From assembly GCF_024171895.1 (NCBI RefSeq), contig NZ_JAMTCQ010000011.1:62001-126000 (forward strand): DNA of 64,000 nucleotides, written 5' to 3'. Below are positions 1-7,173 of this stretch, in pieces. Within the stretch, counting starts at the first letter, position 1, and the number at the start of each line of letters is the position of its first letter. The translations under genes were made by a program, and so were the position numbers. The stretch comes from Prauserella halophila (GTDB lineage Bacteria; Actinomycetota; Actinomycetes; Mycobacteriales; Pseudonocardiaceae). The notes under the pieces are model-generated. The model was not told the DNA's origin. It searched no databases and worked only from the letters and a program-made list of their open reading frames with translations.

Positions 1-1
1 G

Positions 2-859
2 CTGGCGCAGCTGGAGCGATGCGGCGTCACGAGCTTCTGCGCCCCGCCGACGGTCTGGCGGATGCTCATCCAGGCCGACCTGAGTGCGCTGCCGACGCCG
101 CCGACGAAGGTCGTCGGTGCGGGCGAGCCGCTGAACCCGGAGGTCATCGAGCAGGTGCGGACCGCGTGGGGCGTGACCATCCGCGACGGTTTCGGCCAGA
201 CCGAGACCACGGTGCAGATCGCCAACACCCCGGGGCAGAAGGTCAAGCCGGGTTCGATGGGGCGGGCGGTGCCGGGCTTCGACGTCGTGCTGGTCGACCC
301 GGCCAGCGGCGAGCCGGCCACGGAGGGCGAGCTGTGTCTCGACCTGTCGCAGCGGCCGACCGGCCTGATGGTCGGGTACGCGGGCGACGAGGACCGCACG
401 GCCACGGCGTTCGAGGGTGGCTATTACCACACCGGAGACGTCGGAGCGATCGACGAGGACGGCTACATCACCTACGTCGGCCGCACCGACGACGTCTTCA
501 AGGCCTCGGACTACCGCATCTCGCCGTTCGAGCTGGAGAGTGTGCTGCTGGAGCACGAGGCGGTCGCCGAGGCGGCCGTCGTGCCCGCTCAGGATCCGAT
601 CCGCCTGGCGGTGCCGAAGGCGTACGTCGTGCTGACCTCCGGGCACGCTCCCGACGGTGCGACGGCCGAGCGCATCCTCGCGTTCTGCCGCGAGCACCTT
701 GCGCCGTACAAGCGGGTGCGCAGGCTCGAGTTCGCCGAGTTGCCGAAGACGATCTCCGGCAAGATCCGCCGGGTCGAGCTGCGCGGCAAGGAGAACGACG
801 CCGCGGAGCGGCCGGCAGGGGAGTTCCGCGACGAGGATTTCCCGGGGCTGAAGGGCTGA
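2..859 (+). CDS. Acyl-CoA synthetase (AMP-forming), C-terminal part
   Basis: This is the 3' part of an adenylate-forming enzyme of the acyl-CoA synthetase family, which activates a carboxylic acid with ATP and transfers it to CoA. The 5' end lies outside the window, and the reading frame is open from base 2. Visible motifs are DGFGQTET (the A5 ATP-binding motif), YYHTGD (the A7 Asp that binds the AMP ribose), GRTDDVFKASDYRISPFELE (hinge and A8 loop) and LPKTISGKIRR with the catalytic A10 lysine. The complete adenylation C-terminal subdomain is therefore present. The overall look is of the medium-chain/acetyl-CoA synthetase-like branch, but the acid substrate cannot be read from this part. An 8-bp triplet repeat (847-870) runs through the stop codon. 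Confidence 0.9.
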   Translation: MAQLERCGVTSFCAPPTVWRMLIQADLSALPTPPTKVVGAGEPLNPEVIEQVRTAWGVTIRDGFGQTETTVQIANTPGQKVKPGSMGRAVPGFDVVLVDPASGEPATEGELCLDLSQRPTGLMVGYAGDEDRTATAFEGGYYHTGDVGAIDEDGYITYVGRTDDVFKASDYRISPFELESVLLEHEAVAEAAVVPAQDPIRLAVPKAYVVLTSGHAPDGATAERILAFCREHLAPYKRVRRLEFAELPKTISGKIRRVELRGKENDAAERPAGEFRDEDFPGLKG

Positions 860-870
860 AGGGCTGAAGG
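847..870. repeat. 8-bp tandem repeat (x3) across the synthetase stop codon
   Basis: Three consecutive copies of GCTGAAGG end the synthetase gene. The first copy codes for the last residues, the second holds the TGA stop, and the third is non-coding. This looks like replication slippage. A contraction or expansion by one unit would shift the C-terminus slightly. Confidence 0.7.
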
Positions 871-979
871 GGCGGCAGGCCTGCAGGCGAGTCCATTGTG
901 GATCGCGTGCGGGCCGCGGACGGGTGAATCGTGCGGCAGCCCGTTAACGTCCCCGCGGATCGTGCCGATAATCCCGGTG

Positions 980-1210
980 ATGAACGACAGTGAGCAACGT
1001 AGCGCCGAGCTTTCCACTGCGCCACCGCGGCACGCGGCGGCGCCACCGACGACCCCGTGCACCGTCGTGTGGAGTCAGGGCAGGCCGTACGTGCTCGAGA
1101 ACAGCACCGGTCGACCGCGGTGGATGGGCACGGACCGGCGTGGTCGGCCGCTCGCCCTCACCCGGGACGAGCTGTGCCGTCGCGGCTGGAGCTATCACCG
1201 CGCCCGCTGA
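980..1210 (+). CDS. Small conserved-looking hypothetical protein (76 aa)
   Basis: I do not recognise a named family. The product is a basic 76-residue protein with a low-complexity N-terminal third and a compact C-terminal half (about residues 27-76) containing VVWSQGRPYVLEN and GTDRRGRPLALTRDEL, rich in Arg, Gly and aromatic residues. No signal peptide or membrane segment is visible. I chose the ATG at 980 because residues encoded upstream in the same frame look random. It sits alone between the acyl-CoA synthetase and the pgsA2-like gene. The ordered C-terminal half and codon use typical of the neighbours argue for a real gene, but the function is unknown. Confidence 0.55.
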   Translation: MNDSEQRSAELSTAPPRHAAAPPTTPCTVVWSQGRPYVLENSTGRPRWMGTDRRGRPLALTRDELCRRGWSYHRAR

Positions 1211-1242
1211 CCACGGTCGCGTCCCGCCGGCCTGTGACTCGA

Positions 1243-1248
1243 TACGGT
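1243..1248 (+). promoter_or_regulatory. -10 hexamer TACGGT for the pgsA2-like gene (leaderless)
   Basis: TACGGT ends six bases before the GTG at 1255, the spacing expected if transcription begins at the start codon. There is no good ribosome-binding site, which supports a leaderless mRNA and decides the start. Confidence 0.55.
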
Positions 1249-1254
1249 GAGTGG

Positions 1255-2067
1255 GTGAATGAGTCGGCGGGGTCGAGGCAGTGCGCGGGTCGCAGCGGCG
1301 GAAACGGACCGCCGGACGAGACGGCCGGTACGGACGCTGCGGGGGGAACGGACGCTGCGGGGGGAACGGACGCTGCGGGGGCCGGGGACACGCCGACGGG
1401 CAGGGACACGGCGACGGGCGGCCGTGAGCGGGGCCCGGCCGTGAGAGCCGCTGCCGGTGGCAGGGGCGGTCCGTCCGTCCTGCGGCAGGCGTTCATGCTG
1501 CCGAACCTGCTGTCGATACTGCGGCTCGCCGGCGTGCCGGTGTTCCTGTGGTTGCTGCTCGGCCCCCATGCGGACGGCTGGGCGCTGGCGATCCTCGTGT
1601 TCAGCGGGCTCACCGACTGGCTCGACGGCAAACTCGCCCGTTGGCTGAACCAGATGAGCCGCCTGGGGCAGCTCCTCGATCCGGCCGCCGACCGGCTCTA
1701 CATCGTCGCCACGCTGGTGGCGTTCCTGCTGCGCGACATCGTCCCGTGGTGGGCCGTCGCGGTGCTGCTGGTGCGGGAGGGCGCCGCGGCGCTCTGTGTG
1801 CTGGTCCTGCGGTACAACCGGTTCGAGCCACCCGTCGTCACCTACGTCGGCAAGGGCGCCACGTTCGTCCTGATGTATGCCTTCCCGCTGTTGCTTCTCG
1901 TCCAGGGTGAGTCGACCGCGGCCGCGATCGCGGCGCCGCTGGCCTACGCGTTCACGATCTGGGGCGGCGTGCTCTACGTCTGGTCCGGCGTGCTGTACGT
2001 CGTGCAGACCGGGCTGGCGGTCGCGCGCGACCGCCGCGCCGGCGGGTCGGACGCGACAGCGGGCTGA
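1255..2067 (+). CDS. pgsA2: CDP-alcohol phosphatidyltransferase (PgsA2-like)
   Basis: This membrane enzyme transfers a phosphatidyl group from a CDP-lipid to an alcohol in phospholipid synthesis. The family signature D-x2-DG-x2-AR-x8-G-x3-D-x3-D is intact at about residues 120-145 (DWLDGKLAR then G-QLL-D-PAA-D), and several hydrophobic segments follow. M. tuberculosis has a homologue (Rv1822, PgsA2) upstream of gcvH-garA, and phosphatidylglycerophosphate synthase and cardiolipin synthase are both possible activities. The start is the leaderless GTG at 1255, giving 270 aa. The N-terminal 80 residues are low complexity and include three TDAAGG units coded by an 18-bp tandem repeat (1330-1383), which is unusual for this family. 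The mycobacterial DUF881/small-basic genes that normally separate it from gcvH are absent. Confidence 0.85.
   Translation: MNESAGSRQCAGRSGGNGPPDETAGTDAAGGTDAAGGTDAAGAGDTPTGRDTATGGRERGPAVRAAAGGRGGPSVLRQAFMLPNLLSILRLAGVPVFLWLLLGPHADGWALAILVFSGLTDWLDGKLARWLNQMSRLGQLLDPAADRLYIVATLVAFLLRDIVPWWAVAVLLVREGAAALCVLVLRYNRFEPPVVTYVGKGATFVLMYAFPLLLLVQGESTAAAIAAPLAYAFTIWGGVLYVWSGVLYVVQTGLAVARDRRAGGSDATAG
1330..1383 (+). repeat. 18-bp tandem repeat (x3) coding TDAAGG
   Basis: Three 18-bp units, with only the end of the third divergent, encode TDAAGG repeats in the disordered N-terminus of the phosphatidyltransferase. Length polymorphism between strains is likely. Confidence 0.85.
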
Positions 2068-2186
2068 GCGGAGCACAGGCCCGCCCGCCGGGGCGGCCGG
2101 GCGTGTGGTTCGGCCTGACGCGATCGCAGCGTCGTGCGACGATTCCTCTCGTTCGTGGCCATGAGGGGAGTGAAAGGGGAACGGCC

Positions 2187-2579
2187 TTGGCTGCACAGTC
2201 CACGCCGGAGGAGCTGCGCTACACCGAGGACCACGAATGGGTCGCCGAGCGCGGTGACGGTGTCGTGCGGGTGGGCATCACCGAGTACGCCCAGGACCAG
2301 CTGGGTGACGTCGTGTTCGTCGACCTGCCGGATCCCGGCGGCGAAACGGCGGCGGGCGAGACCGTCGGCGAGGTCGAATCGACCAAGAGCGTGTCCGAGA
2401 TCTACGCCCCGCTGGACGGCGAGATCGTCGCCGTCAATGCCGCGGTCGTCGCCACCCCGGAGCTGATCAACGGCGACCCCTACGGCGAAGGCTGGCTCGT
2501 CGAGCTCGAGGTGTCCGATCCGGCCACCCTCGACGGGTTGCTCGACGCCGAGGCGTACCAGCGACTGACCGGGAGTTGA
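2187..2579 (+). CDS. gcvH: Glycine cleavage system H protein
   Basis: GcvH carries the lipoyl-bound aminomethyl group between the P, T and L proteins of the glycine cleavage complex. The 130-aa product has the expected YTEDHEWV opening and the lipoylation motif GEVESTKSVSEIYAPL, in which the Lys of STKS is the lipoyl attachment site. The fold ends normally with DAEAYQRLTG. I chose the TTG at 2187 because a purine-rich AAGGGGAA stands about 7 nt upstream and the protein then has family length; the in-frame extension back to 2103 looks non-coding. It lies directly upstream of garA, the same gcvH-garA order as Rv1826-Rv1827. The other gcv genes are not in the window. Confidence 0.95.
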   Translation: MAAQSTPEELRYTEDHEWVAERGDGVVRVGITEYAQDQLGDVVFVDLPDPGGETAAGETVGEVESTKSVSEIYAPLDGEIVAVNAAVVATPELINGDPYGEGWLVELEVSDPATLDGLLDAEAYQRLTGS

Positions 2580-2595
2580 TCGGGGAGCCCGGGCA

Positions 2596-2623
2596 TTGCG
2601 CGCGGCCGCCCGCGCGGTACGTT
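2596..2623 (+). promoter_or_regulatory. Candidate promoter for garA-ftsR
   Basis: TTGCGC (2596-2601), a 16-bp spacer and TACGTT (2618-2623) form a plausible sigma-A-type promoter about 95 nt upstream of the garA start. This is inferred from sequence alone. Confidence 0.4.
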
Positions 2624-2716
2624 GAGGCGCACCAGGTTTCATGGCCGCCTGCGGTTTCGCGATCACGGGCGGTGAGGGACCAAGCGACAGACTGTCAGTG
2701 CGTAAGGAGAGCTCAG

Positions 2717-3169
2717 GTGAGCACGAACGACGGGCCCGAGATTCCCCCGGAGGGAGCTCCGGAGAAGACCTCCGTGTTCCGGGCGGACTTCCTGTCGGAA
2801 GGGGAGGGGCAGGAGGCGCCGGCGGCCGAGTCGCAGGAGGCCGGCGTTGACGCGCTGCCCGCGGGTTCGGCGTTGCTGGTGGTCAAGCGGGGCCCGAACG
2901 CGGGTTCGCGATTCCTGCTCGACCGCGACACGACGAGCGCGGGCCGCCACCCCGACAGCGACATCTTCCTGGACGACGTCACCGTTTCCCGGCGGCACGC
3001 GGAGTTCCGCCGCGAGGGCGGTTCGTTCGTCGTGATCGACGTCGGCAGCCTCAACGGCACGTACGTCAACCGTGAGCCGGTCGACCAGGCGGTCCTCGCC
3101 GGCGGTGACGAAGTGCAGATCGGCAAGTTCCGTCTGGTGTTCCTGACCGGAGGCCAGGGGGCGCAGTGA
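2717..3169 (+). CDS. garA: FHA-domain protein, GarA/OdhI type
   Basis: GarA (OdhI in Corynebacterium) is a phospho-switch that inhibits 2-oxoglutarate dehydrogenase and adjusts glutamate metabolism when unphosphorylated. The 150-aa product has a short acidic N-terminus, the switch segment PEKTSVFRADFLSE (from residue 15), and one C-terminal FHA domain with GRHPDSDIFLDD, VSRRHAEF and GSLNGTYVN, the phosphothreonine-binding loops. The GTG at 2717 has a good AAGGAGAG site. In M. tuberculosis the switch reads ETTSVF: PknG targets the first Thr and PknA/B the second. Here the first Thr is Lys17, so only Thr18 remains. It overlaps ftsR by 4 nt, so the two are translationally coupled. Confidence 0.93.
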   Translation: MSTNDGPEIPPEGAPEKTSVFRADFLSEGEGQEAPAAESQEAGVDALPAGSALLVVKRGPNAGSRFLLDRDTTSAGRHPDSDIFLDDVTVSRRHAEFRREGGSFVVIDVGSLNGTYVNREPVDQAVLAGGDEVQIGKFRLVFLTGGQGAQ

Positions 3170-3927
3170 CGGCTGCCGGACGGCAACCACGCGAGGGGTT
3201 GAGCATCGGGGCCGTACTGGCGCACCTGCGCAAGGACTTTCCCGGGGTGACGATCTCGAAGATCAGGTTCCTCGAATCCGAGGGCCTGGTCCGGCCTGCT
3301 CGCACGCCGTCCGGCTACCGTCAGTTCACCACGGCCGATGTCGAGCGGCTCCGGTTCGTCCTGACGGCGCAACGTGATCATTATCTGCCACTGAAGGTCA
3401 TCAAGGAGCAGCTCGACGACGCGGACCGTGGTGCGGCTCCGGTGCCGACGTCCGATCCGCAGCCGGGACTCCGCCCGCCGCGGCGGCTGGTTCCGCTCGA
3501 TGCTCCGGAATCCGGTGCGCCGGCGCCGACGGCGGACGAGTTCGCCGTCGGCGCCGTGTCCCGGTTGACCCACGAGCAGCTACTGGCCGAGGCGGAGATC
3601 GATGAGGCGTTGCTGTCCGAACTGGTCCAGTACGGACTGATCCGGCCCGCCGCAGGCGGGTTCTACGATGCCGATGCGGCGACCATCGCGAAGACGGCCG
3701 CCGCGATGGGGGCGTTCGGCATCGAACCACGGCACCTGCGGGCGCTGCGCGTCTCGGCCGATCGCGAGGTCGGGCTGCTCGAACAGGTGGTGGCTCCGGT
3801 GTACCGGAGTCGTGACGAGGGCGCCCGTGAACGCGGCGACGAACTCGTTCGCGAGCTGGCGGCCCTGTCGGTCACGCTGCACACGTTGCTGGTGAAGGCG
3901 GGGATCCGGGGGATGTCCCACGGGTGA
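3166..3927 (+). CDS. ftsR: MerR-family regulator, FtsR (Rv1828) type
   Basis: This is a MerR-family DNA-binding protein orthologous by sequence and position to Rv1828 and corynebacterial FtsR, an activator of ftsZ. The N-terminal winged helix reads LSIGAVLAHLRKDFPGVTISKIRFLESEGLVRPARTP, followed by SGYRQFTTADVERL. The C-terminal half (about residues 120-250) is a second, helical domain with no cysteine-rich metal-binding tail, so it is not a classical metal sensor. The GTG overlaps the garA stop (GTGA). The middle linker (about 85-125) is Pro/Ala-rich and probably disordered. 253 aa is normal for the family. Confidence 0.9.
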   Translation: MTAAGRQPREGLSIGAVLAHLRKDFPGVTISKIRFLESEGLVRPARTPSGYRQFTTADVERLRFVLTAQRDHYLPLKVIKEQLDDADRGAAPVPTSDPQPGLRPPRRLVPLDAPESGAPAPTADEFAVGAVSRLTHEQLLAEAEIDEALLSELVQYGLIRPAAGGFYDADAATIAKTAAAMGAFGIEPRHLRALRVSADREVGLLEQVVAPVYRSRDEGARERGDELVRELAALSVTLHTLLVKAGIRGMSHG

Positions 3928-4219
3928 GGCCGCGGCGGCGTCTCCGCCCCGGCATTCGGGGGTCCGGGGCGCTCGGACGGAGCAGTGCGGCAGGTCGTGG
4001 CCTCAGCAGCCGGGTGGCGAAACTTCGGTGCAGTCCCCGGGATGACGTACGGTTGAAGGCGGGCTCGAAGAGACCGGGCCGGCGAGAGTGAGAAGCGAGC
4101 ACAGTGCACCGATGGCGGGTAGCGTCGGCGGTGTCCGCGTGGAGTCCGCGTGGGCCGGCCGAACAGCTGATCCACCGGGGAGCGCTGCAGCCCGCGCGCA
4201 GAGAGGGAGGCGAAGCCCG

Positions 4220-4693
4220 ATGAGCGAGATGCGCGTCGTCGGCGTCCGGGTCGAGCTGCCCGCGAACCAGCCGATCTTGTTGCTGCGGGAGACGGACGGC
4301 GAGCGGTACCTGCCGATCTGGATCGGCTCGGTGGAGGCGACCGCGATCGCCTTGGAACAGCAGGGCGTGCGGCCTGCCCGTCCGCTGACTCACGATCTGC
4401 TCAAGGACGTCATCGCCGGTCTCGGCCGGGAGCTCGAGCAGGTGGTCATCACCGATCTGGAGGAGAGCACCTTCTTCGCCGAGCTCGTGTTCGACGGTGA
4501 TGTGCGGGTGTCCGCGCGGCCCAGCGACTCCGTCGCGCTCGCTCTCCGCATGGGTGTGCCGATCCATGCGGAGGAAGGCGTGCTCGACGAGGCCGGCCTG
4601 ATCATCCCGGACGAGCAGGAGGACGAGGTCGAGAAGTTCCGCGAGTTCCTCGACTCGGTCTCACCGGAGGACTTCCGCGGCGCCGACACGTAG
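4220..4693 (+). CDS. Bifunctional nuclease family protein (DUF151, Rv1829 type)
   Basis: This is a 157-aa DUF151 protein. Characterised relatives in plants act as nucleases on RNA and DNA; the bacterial role is unsettled. The conserved core is visible: LLLRETDGERYLPIWIGSVE, EATAIALEQQG, RPLTHDLL and ARPSDSVALALRMGVPI, close to the Rv1829 pattern. The ATG at 4220 follows GAGGGAGG. The 292-nt gap upstream contains TACGGT (4048-4053), a possible -10, so the gene probably has its own promoter despite the conserved garA-ftsR-DUF151-merR order. No signal peptide is seen, so it should be cytoplasmic. Confidence 0.9.
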   Translation: MSEMRVVGVRVELPANQPILLLRETDGERYLPIWIGSVEATAIALEQQGVRPARPLTHDLLKDVIAGLGRELEQVVITDLEESTFFAELVFDGDVRVSARPSDSVALALRMGVPIHAEEGVLDEAGLIIPDEQEDEVEKFREFLDSVSPEDFRGADT

Positions 4694-4831
4694 CTGCCGG
4701 CCGGATGCCCGGTACCTCGGCGGCACGTTCCTCCGCATGCACCGGAGTCTCCTCATGGGTGGAGAAGCGTGTGCCGAAGCCGGCGATCGGGTAATCGGGT
4801 CGAGATGTCGTCACCGCGCCCGCGCGTCGCG

Positions 4832-4860
4832 TTGACCGCCCCGTGAGGCAGGCATACCGT
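4832..4860 (+). promoter_or_regulatory. Promoter for the Rv1830-type MerR gene
   Basis: TTGACC (4832-4837), exactly 17 bp and TACCGT (4855-4860) match a strong actinobacterial housekeeping promoter. It implies a leader of about 120 nt before the GTG at 4986. Confidence 0.65.
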
Positions 4861-4985
4861 TCGTAGAGCGACGAAACGCGCCGTGGCCGGCGACCGGGCC
4901 GCACGGGCGTCGGTCGTACCGGTCGGCCCGCCCGGGCCGGCGGTCTTGTTTCGTCGGCCGCGCGGCCGGGCGAGAGGAGGCATGC

Positions 4986-5555
4986 GTGGTCGACGACAGT
5001 CCGATCAGGGGCATCGACGGTAGTGAACAGGAGGCACTGTTCCCCGACGATTCGCTGCCGGATGAGCTGGTTGGCTACCGTGGCCCTGCGGCCTGTCAGA
5101 TCGCCGGAATCACGTACCGTCAGCTGGACTACTGGGCGCGCACCAAGTTGATCGCGCCCAGCATCCGCACGGCGCACGGTTCGGGCTCGCAGCGGCTGTA
5201 CTCGTTCAAGGACATGTTGGTCCTCAAGATCATCAAACGACTGCTCGACACGGGTATTTCGCTGCAGAACATCCGGGTCGCGGTCGATCACCTGCGGGGC
5301 AGGGGAGTGCGCGATCTGGCGCGGGTGACGCTGTTCTCCGACGGTACGACCGTCTACGAATGCACGTCGCCGGAGGAGATCGTCGATCTGCTCCAGGGCG
5401 GTCAGGGTGTGTTCGGTATCGCCGTCAGCGGTGCGATGCAGGAGATCAGCGGCTCGTTGCACGAGTTTCCCGCCGAGCGGGCCGACGGTGGTGAGATCGA
5501 GACGCCGGTGGCCGACGAGCTGTCCCAGCGGCGCCACGCCCGCCGCACCGGCTGA
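4986..5555 (+). CDS. MerR-family regulator, Rv1830 (ResR) type
   Basis: This 189-aa MerR-family protein matches Rv1830 in sequence and position. The HTH runs from LVGYRGPAACQIAGITYRQL through the wing TAHGSGSQRLYSF, followed by the dimerisation helix LKIIKRLLDTGISLQNIRVA. The C-terminal region (about 115-165, DLARVTLFSDGTTVYECTSP) is conserved in the Rv1830 group and has no metal-binding cysteines. Rv1830 has been linked to growth and cell-division recovery after drug stress in M. tuberculosis, so a similar growth-control role is an inference. The GTG at 4986 has an ideal GAGGAGG site and a TTGACC-N17-TACCGT promoter. A long palindrome follows the gene. Confidence 0.9.
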   Translation: MVDDSPIRGIDGSEQEALFPDDSLPDELVGYRGPAACQIAGITYRQLDYWARTKLIAPSIRTAHGSGSQRLYSFKDMLVLKIIKRLLDTGISLQNIRVAVDHLRGRGVRDLARVTLFSDGTTVYECTSPEEIVDLLQGGQGVFGIAVSGAMQEISGSLHEFPAERADGGEIETPVADELSQRRHARRTG

Positions 5556-5575
5556 GGCGCAGCCCGGCGCCACAC

Positions 5576-5608
5576 CTCGACGTCATATCTCGACGTCATA
5601 TCTCGACG
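5576..5608. repeat. 13-bp direct repeats (2.5 copies)
   Basis: The unit CTCGACGTCATAT occurs twice in full and then as CTCGACG, running into the palindrome at 5606. Each unit contains the 6-bp palindrome GACGTC. Function unknown. Confidence 0.85.
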
Positions 5609-5649
5609 ACTGAGCGCGTACGAACCGCGGTTCGTACGCGCTCAGTCGT
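5606..5649. terminator. Perfect 44-bp palindrome between convergent genes
   Basis: Two 22-bp arms are exact reverse complements with no intervening spacer (centre GAACCGCGGTTC). The element lies about 50 nt after the MerR stop and 175 nt before the end of the convergent minus-strand gene, so a bidirectional terminator is the simplest reading. No T-run follows on either side, as is common in high-GC actinobacteria. A protein-binding palindrome is the alternative. Confidence 0.6.
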
Positions 5650-5674
5650 GCAGGGTCGTGGTGATCCGCAGGTT

Positions 5675-5690
5675 GTATAACGACCTATAC
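5675..5690. promoter_or_regulatory. GTATA-N6-TATAC palindrome, copy 1
   Basis: GTATAACGACCTATAC is identical to the copy at 50246. It lies in the convergent gap between the MerR gene and the minus-strand membrane-anchored gene, where no start codon is nearby, so a simple operator role does not explain it. Confidence 0.6.
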
Positions 5691-5824
5691 GGCAGTGCAT
5701 CTCTATGCGGCAGCGCCTCAGTGCTCCCCCTCTTGCTCATCTCTTGCTCCGGTTGTGCGGTGCCGGGAGGCTTCGGAAGGCGCAGGGGAGGGGCCGGCTC
5801 GGCGTACCGGCGTCACGGGCCGGA

Positions 5825-7087
5825 TCAGCCCGTGACGCCGGCCTGCGCGAAGTGCTGCTGAGACTGCGAGGTCAGGTGCGCACGGAACGACTGTGCGGCG
5901 CGCTGTTGCACGGTGTCCACGCCATCACCTGCGAGGCTGAGATAGGTGAACTCACCGTCGGGGCCGGTGGTGAGCTGTTCCGGTGAGGCACCGATCCGGT
6001 CGGGCTGGGCCGAGGCGAGCCGGTCCGGCCACTGCGGGCCGTCCGTGATCCATGCGCCGGGTGTGCCGCGGGTGCGGTCGCCGGTCAGGTCGTCGAACAC
6101 CTCCGACGGCGCCGCCGGCTGCACCGTCACGGTGATGCAGTGTCCGTGGACCACGGTGTCGTCGTCGTTCCATGTCTTGGCGGCTTGCCGGACGGGTTCG
6201 GCCACGGCGGGCGCCGTCGCCACCCGCAGCGTCGACCGGCCTTCCTGACATGCCGCGGCCTGCGCTTCGGCGCGGCTCGAGAGTGCACCGGAGGCCCAGT
6301 TCCAGCCGAAGATGCCCGCCACGACGAGCACCACGAGTACGCCACCGGCCACCGGCCACGCCGCGATCTTGCGCTGGGGCTTCTTGTCCACGGCGCGATG
6401 GCTTCCGGTCGAGGTGACCGTGCCGTGCCTGCCCGTCGTCGTGACGGCCCGGCGGCTGCCGGTGGCGCTGACGGTGCTGTGGCGGCCGGTCGCGGTGGCA
6501 CGGCGACCGCCGCCGCTCGACGCCGTAGCCGCGTCGCGGCCGGTCCCGGGGGCTGTCGTTCCGGAGGTGGCGGAGTCGGAGGTGGCCCCGGCGGCCGGGC
6601 CGGTGGCGCCGGGCGGGGTCTCGCTCGTGGAGTGGCCCGCGTCGTGGACACGTGGCCGGTCGGCGTGCGGGCGGGAAGGAGGTCCGGCGTCCGCTGGTGC
6701 CGGGTGGGGGAGCGGGGCGTCCGGCCGGGCTCCGGTAGCCGTGTGGGCGGCGTGGTCCCGGCGGCCGGATTCGTCTCCGGTCGGGACCGGGCCGTCGGCC
6801 GGAGGACTGTCGGCCGGGACGGGGTCGAGGCGGGTGGTCCGCTCGGCCGCGTCCTCGGCCCGGGTGCGATCCGGTCCGACCGGGTGCATCGCGGGGGAGG
6901 TGGACAGGACGTCGTCCGGGGCCGGCGCATAGCCGGGCGTGCTGCGATAGGCAGCCGGCGGCGTGGTCGTGTCGCGGAACCAGTCGTCCGGCGATCCGCC
7001 CGTGCTCGAGCCGGTCTCCGGTCTCTCGCTGCGCAGCGGGTCAGGCTGCCCGGGAGCCGGGTCCTCGGCTCTGTAATGCCGCCCCAT
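5825..7087 (-). CDS. Membrane-anchored protein with extracellular substrate-binding-like domain
   Basis: I do not recognise a named gene. The 420-aa product has three parts. Residues 1-235 are a long Pro/Thr/Gly/Arg-rich, probably disordered cytoplasmic region with repeated TGRH/TGSH motifs (for example STVSATGSRRAV). One transmembrane helix follows (about 240-262, AAWPVAGGVLVVLVVAGIFG). The final 155 residues are extracytoplasmic (TLRVATAPAVAEPVRQAAKTW, GAWITDGPQWPDRL) and resemble the first lobe of solute-binding domains found in actinobacterial VWA/SBP proteins, but they are too short to be a complete two-lobe binder. The gene is transcribed toward the MerR regulator and stands apart from the next minus-strand operon by 86 nt. 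Confidence 0.75.
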   Translation of the reverse strand: MGRHYRAEDPAPGQPDPLRSERPETGSSTGGSPDDWFRDTTTPPAAYRSTPGYAPAPDDVLSTSPAMHPVGPDRTRAEDAAERTTRLDPVPADSPPADGPVPTGDESGRRDHAAHTATGARPDAPLPHPAPADAGPPSRPHADRPRVHDAGHSTSETPPGATGPAAGATSDSATSGTTAPGTGRDAATASSGGGRRATATGRHSTVSATGSRRAVTTTGRHGTVTSTGSHRAVDKKPQRKIAAWPVAGGVLVVLVVAGIFGWNWASGALSSRAEAQAAACQEGRSTLRVATAPAVAEPVRQAAKTWNDDDTVVHGHCITVTVQPAAPSEVFDDLTGDRTRGTPGAWITDGPQWPDRLASAQPDRIGASPEQLTTGPDGEFTYLSLAGDGVDTVQQRAAQSFRAHLTSQSQQHFAQAGVTG

Positions 7088-7173
7088 TCGCGTCCTCTCG
7101 CTTGCACCGAGTGCCGGTCACACTCTGTCGACGTGACACAAACGTAACCACCCTAACAGCCCAACCCGTCGGA

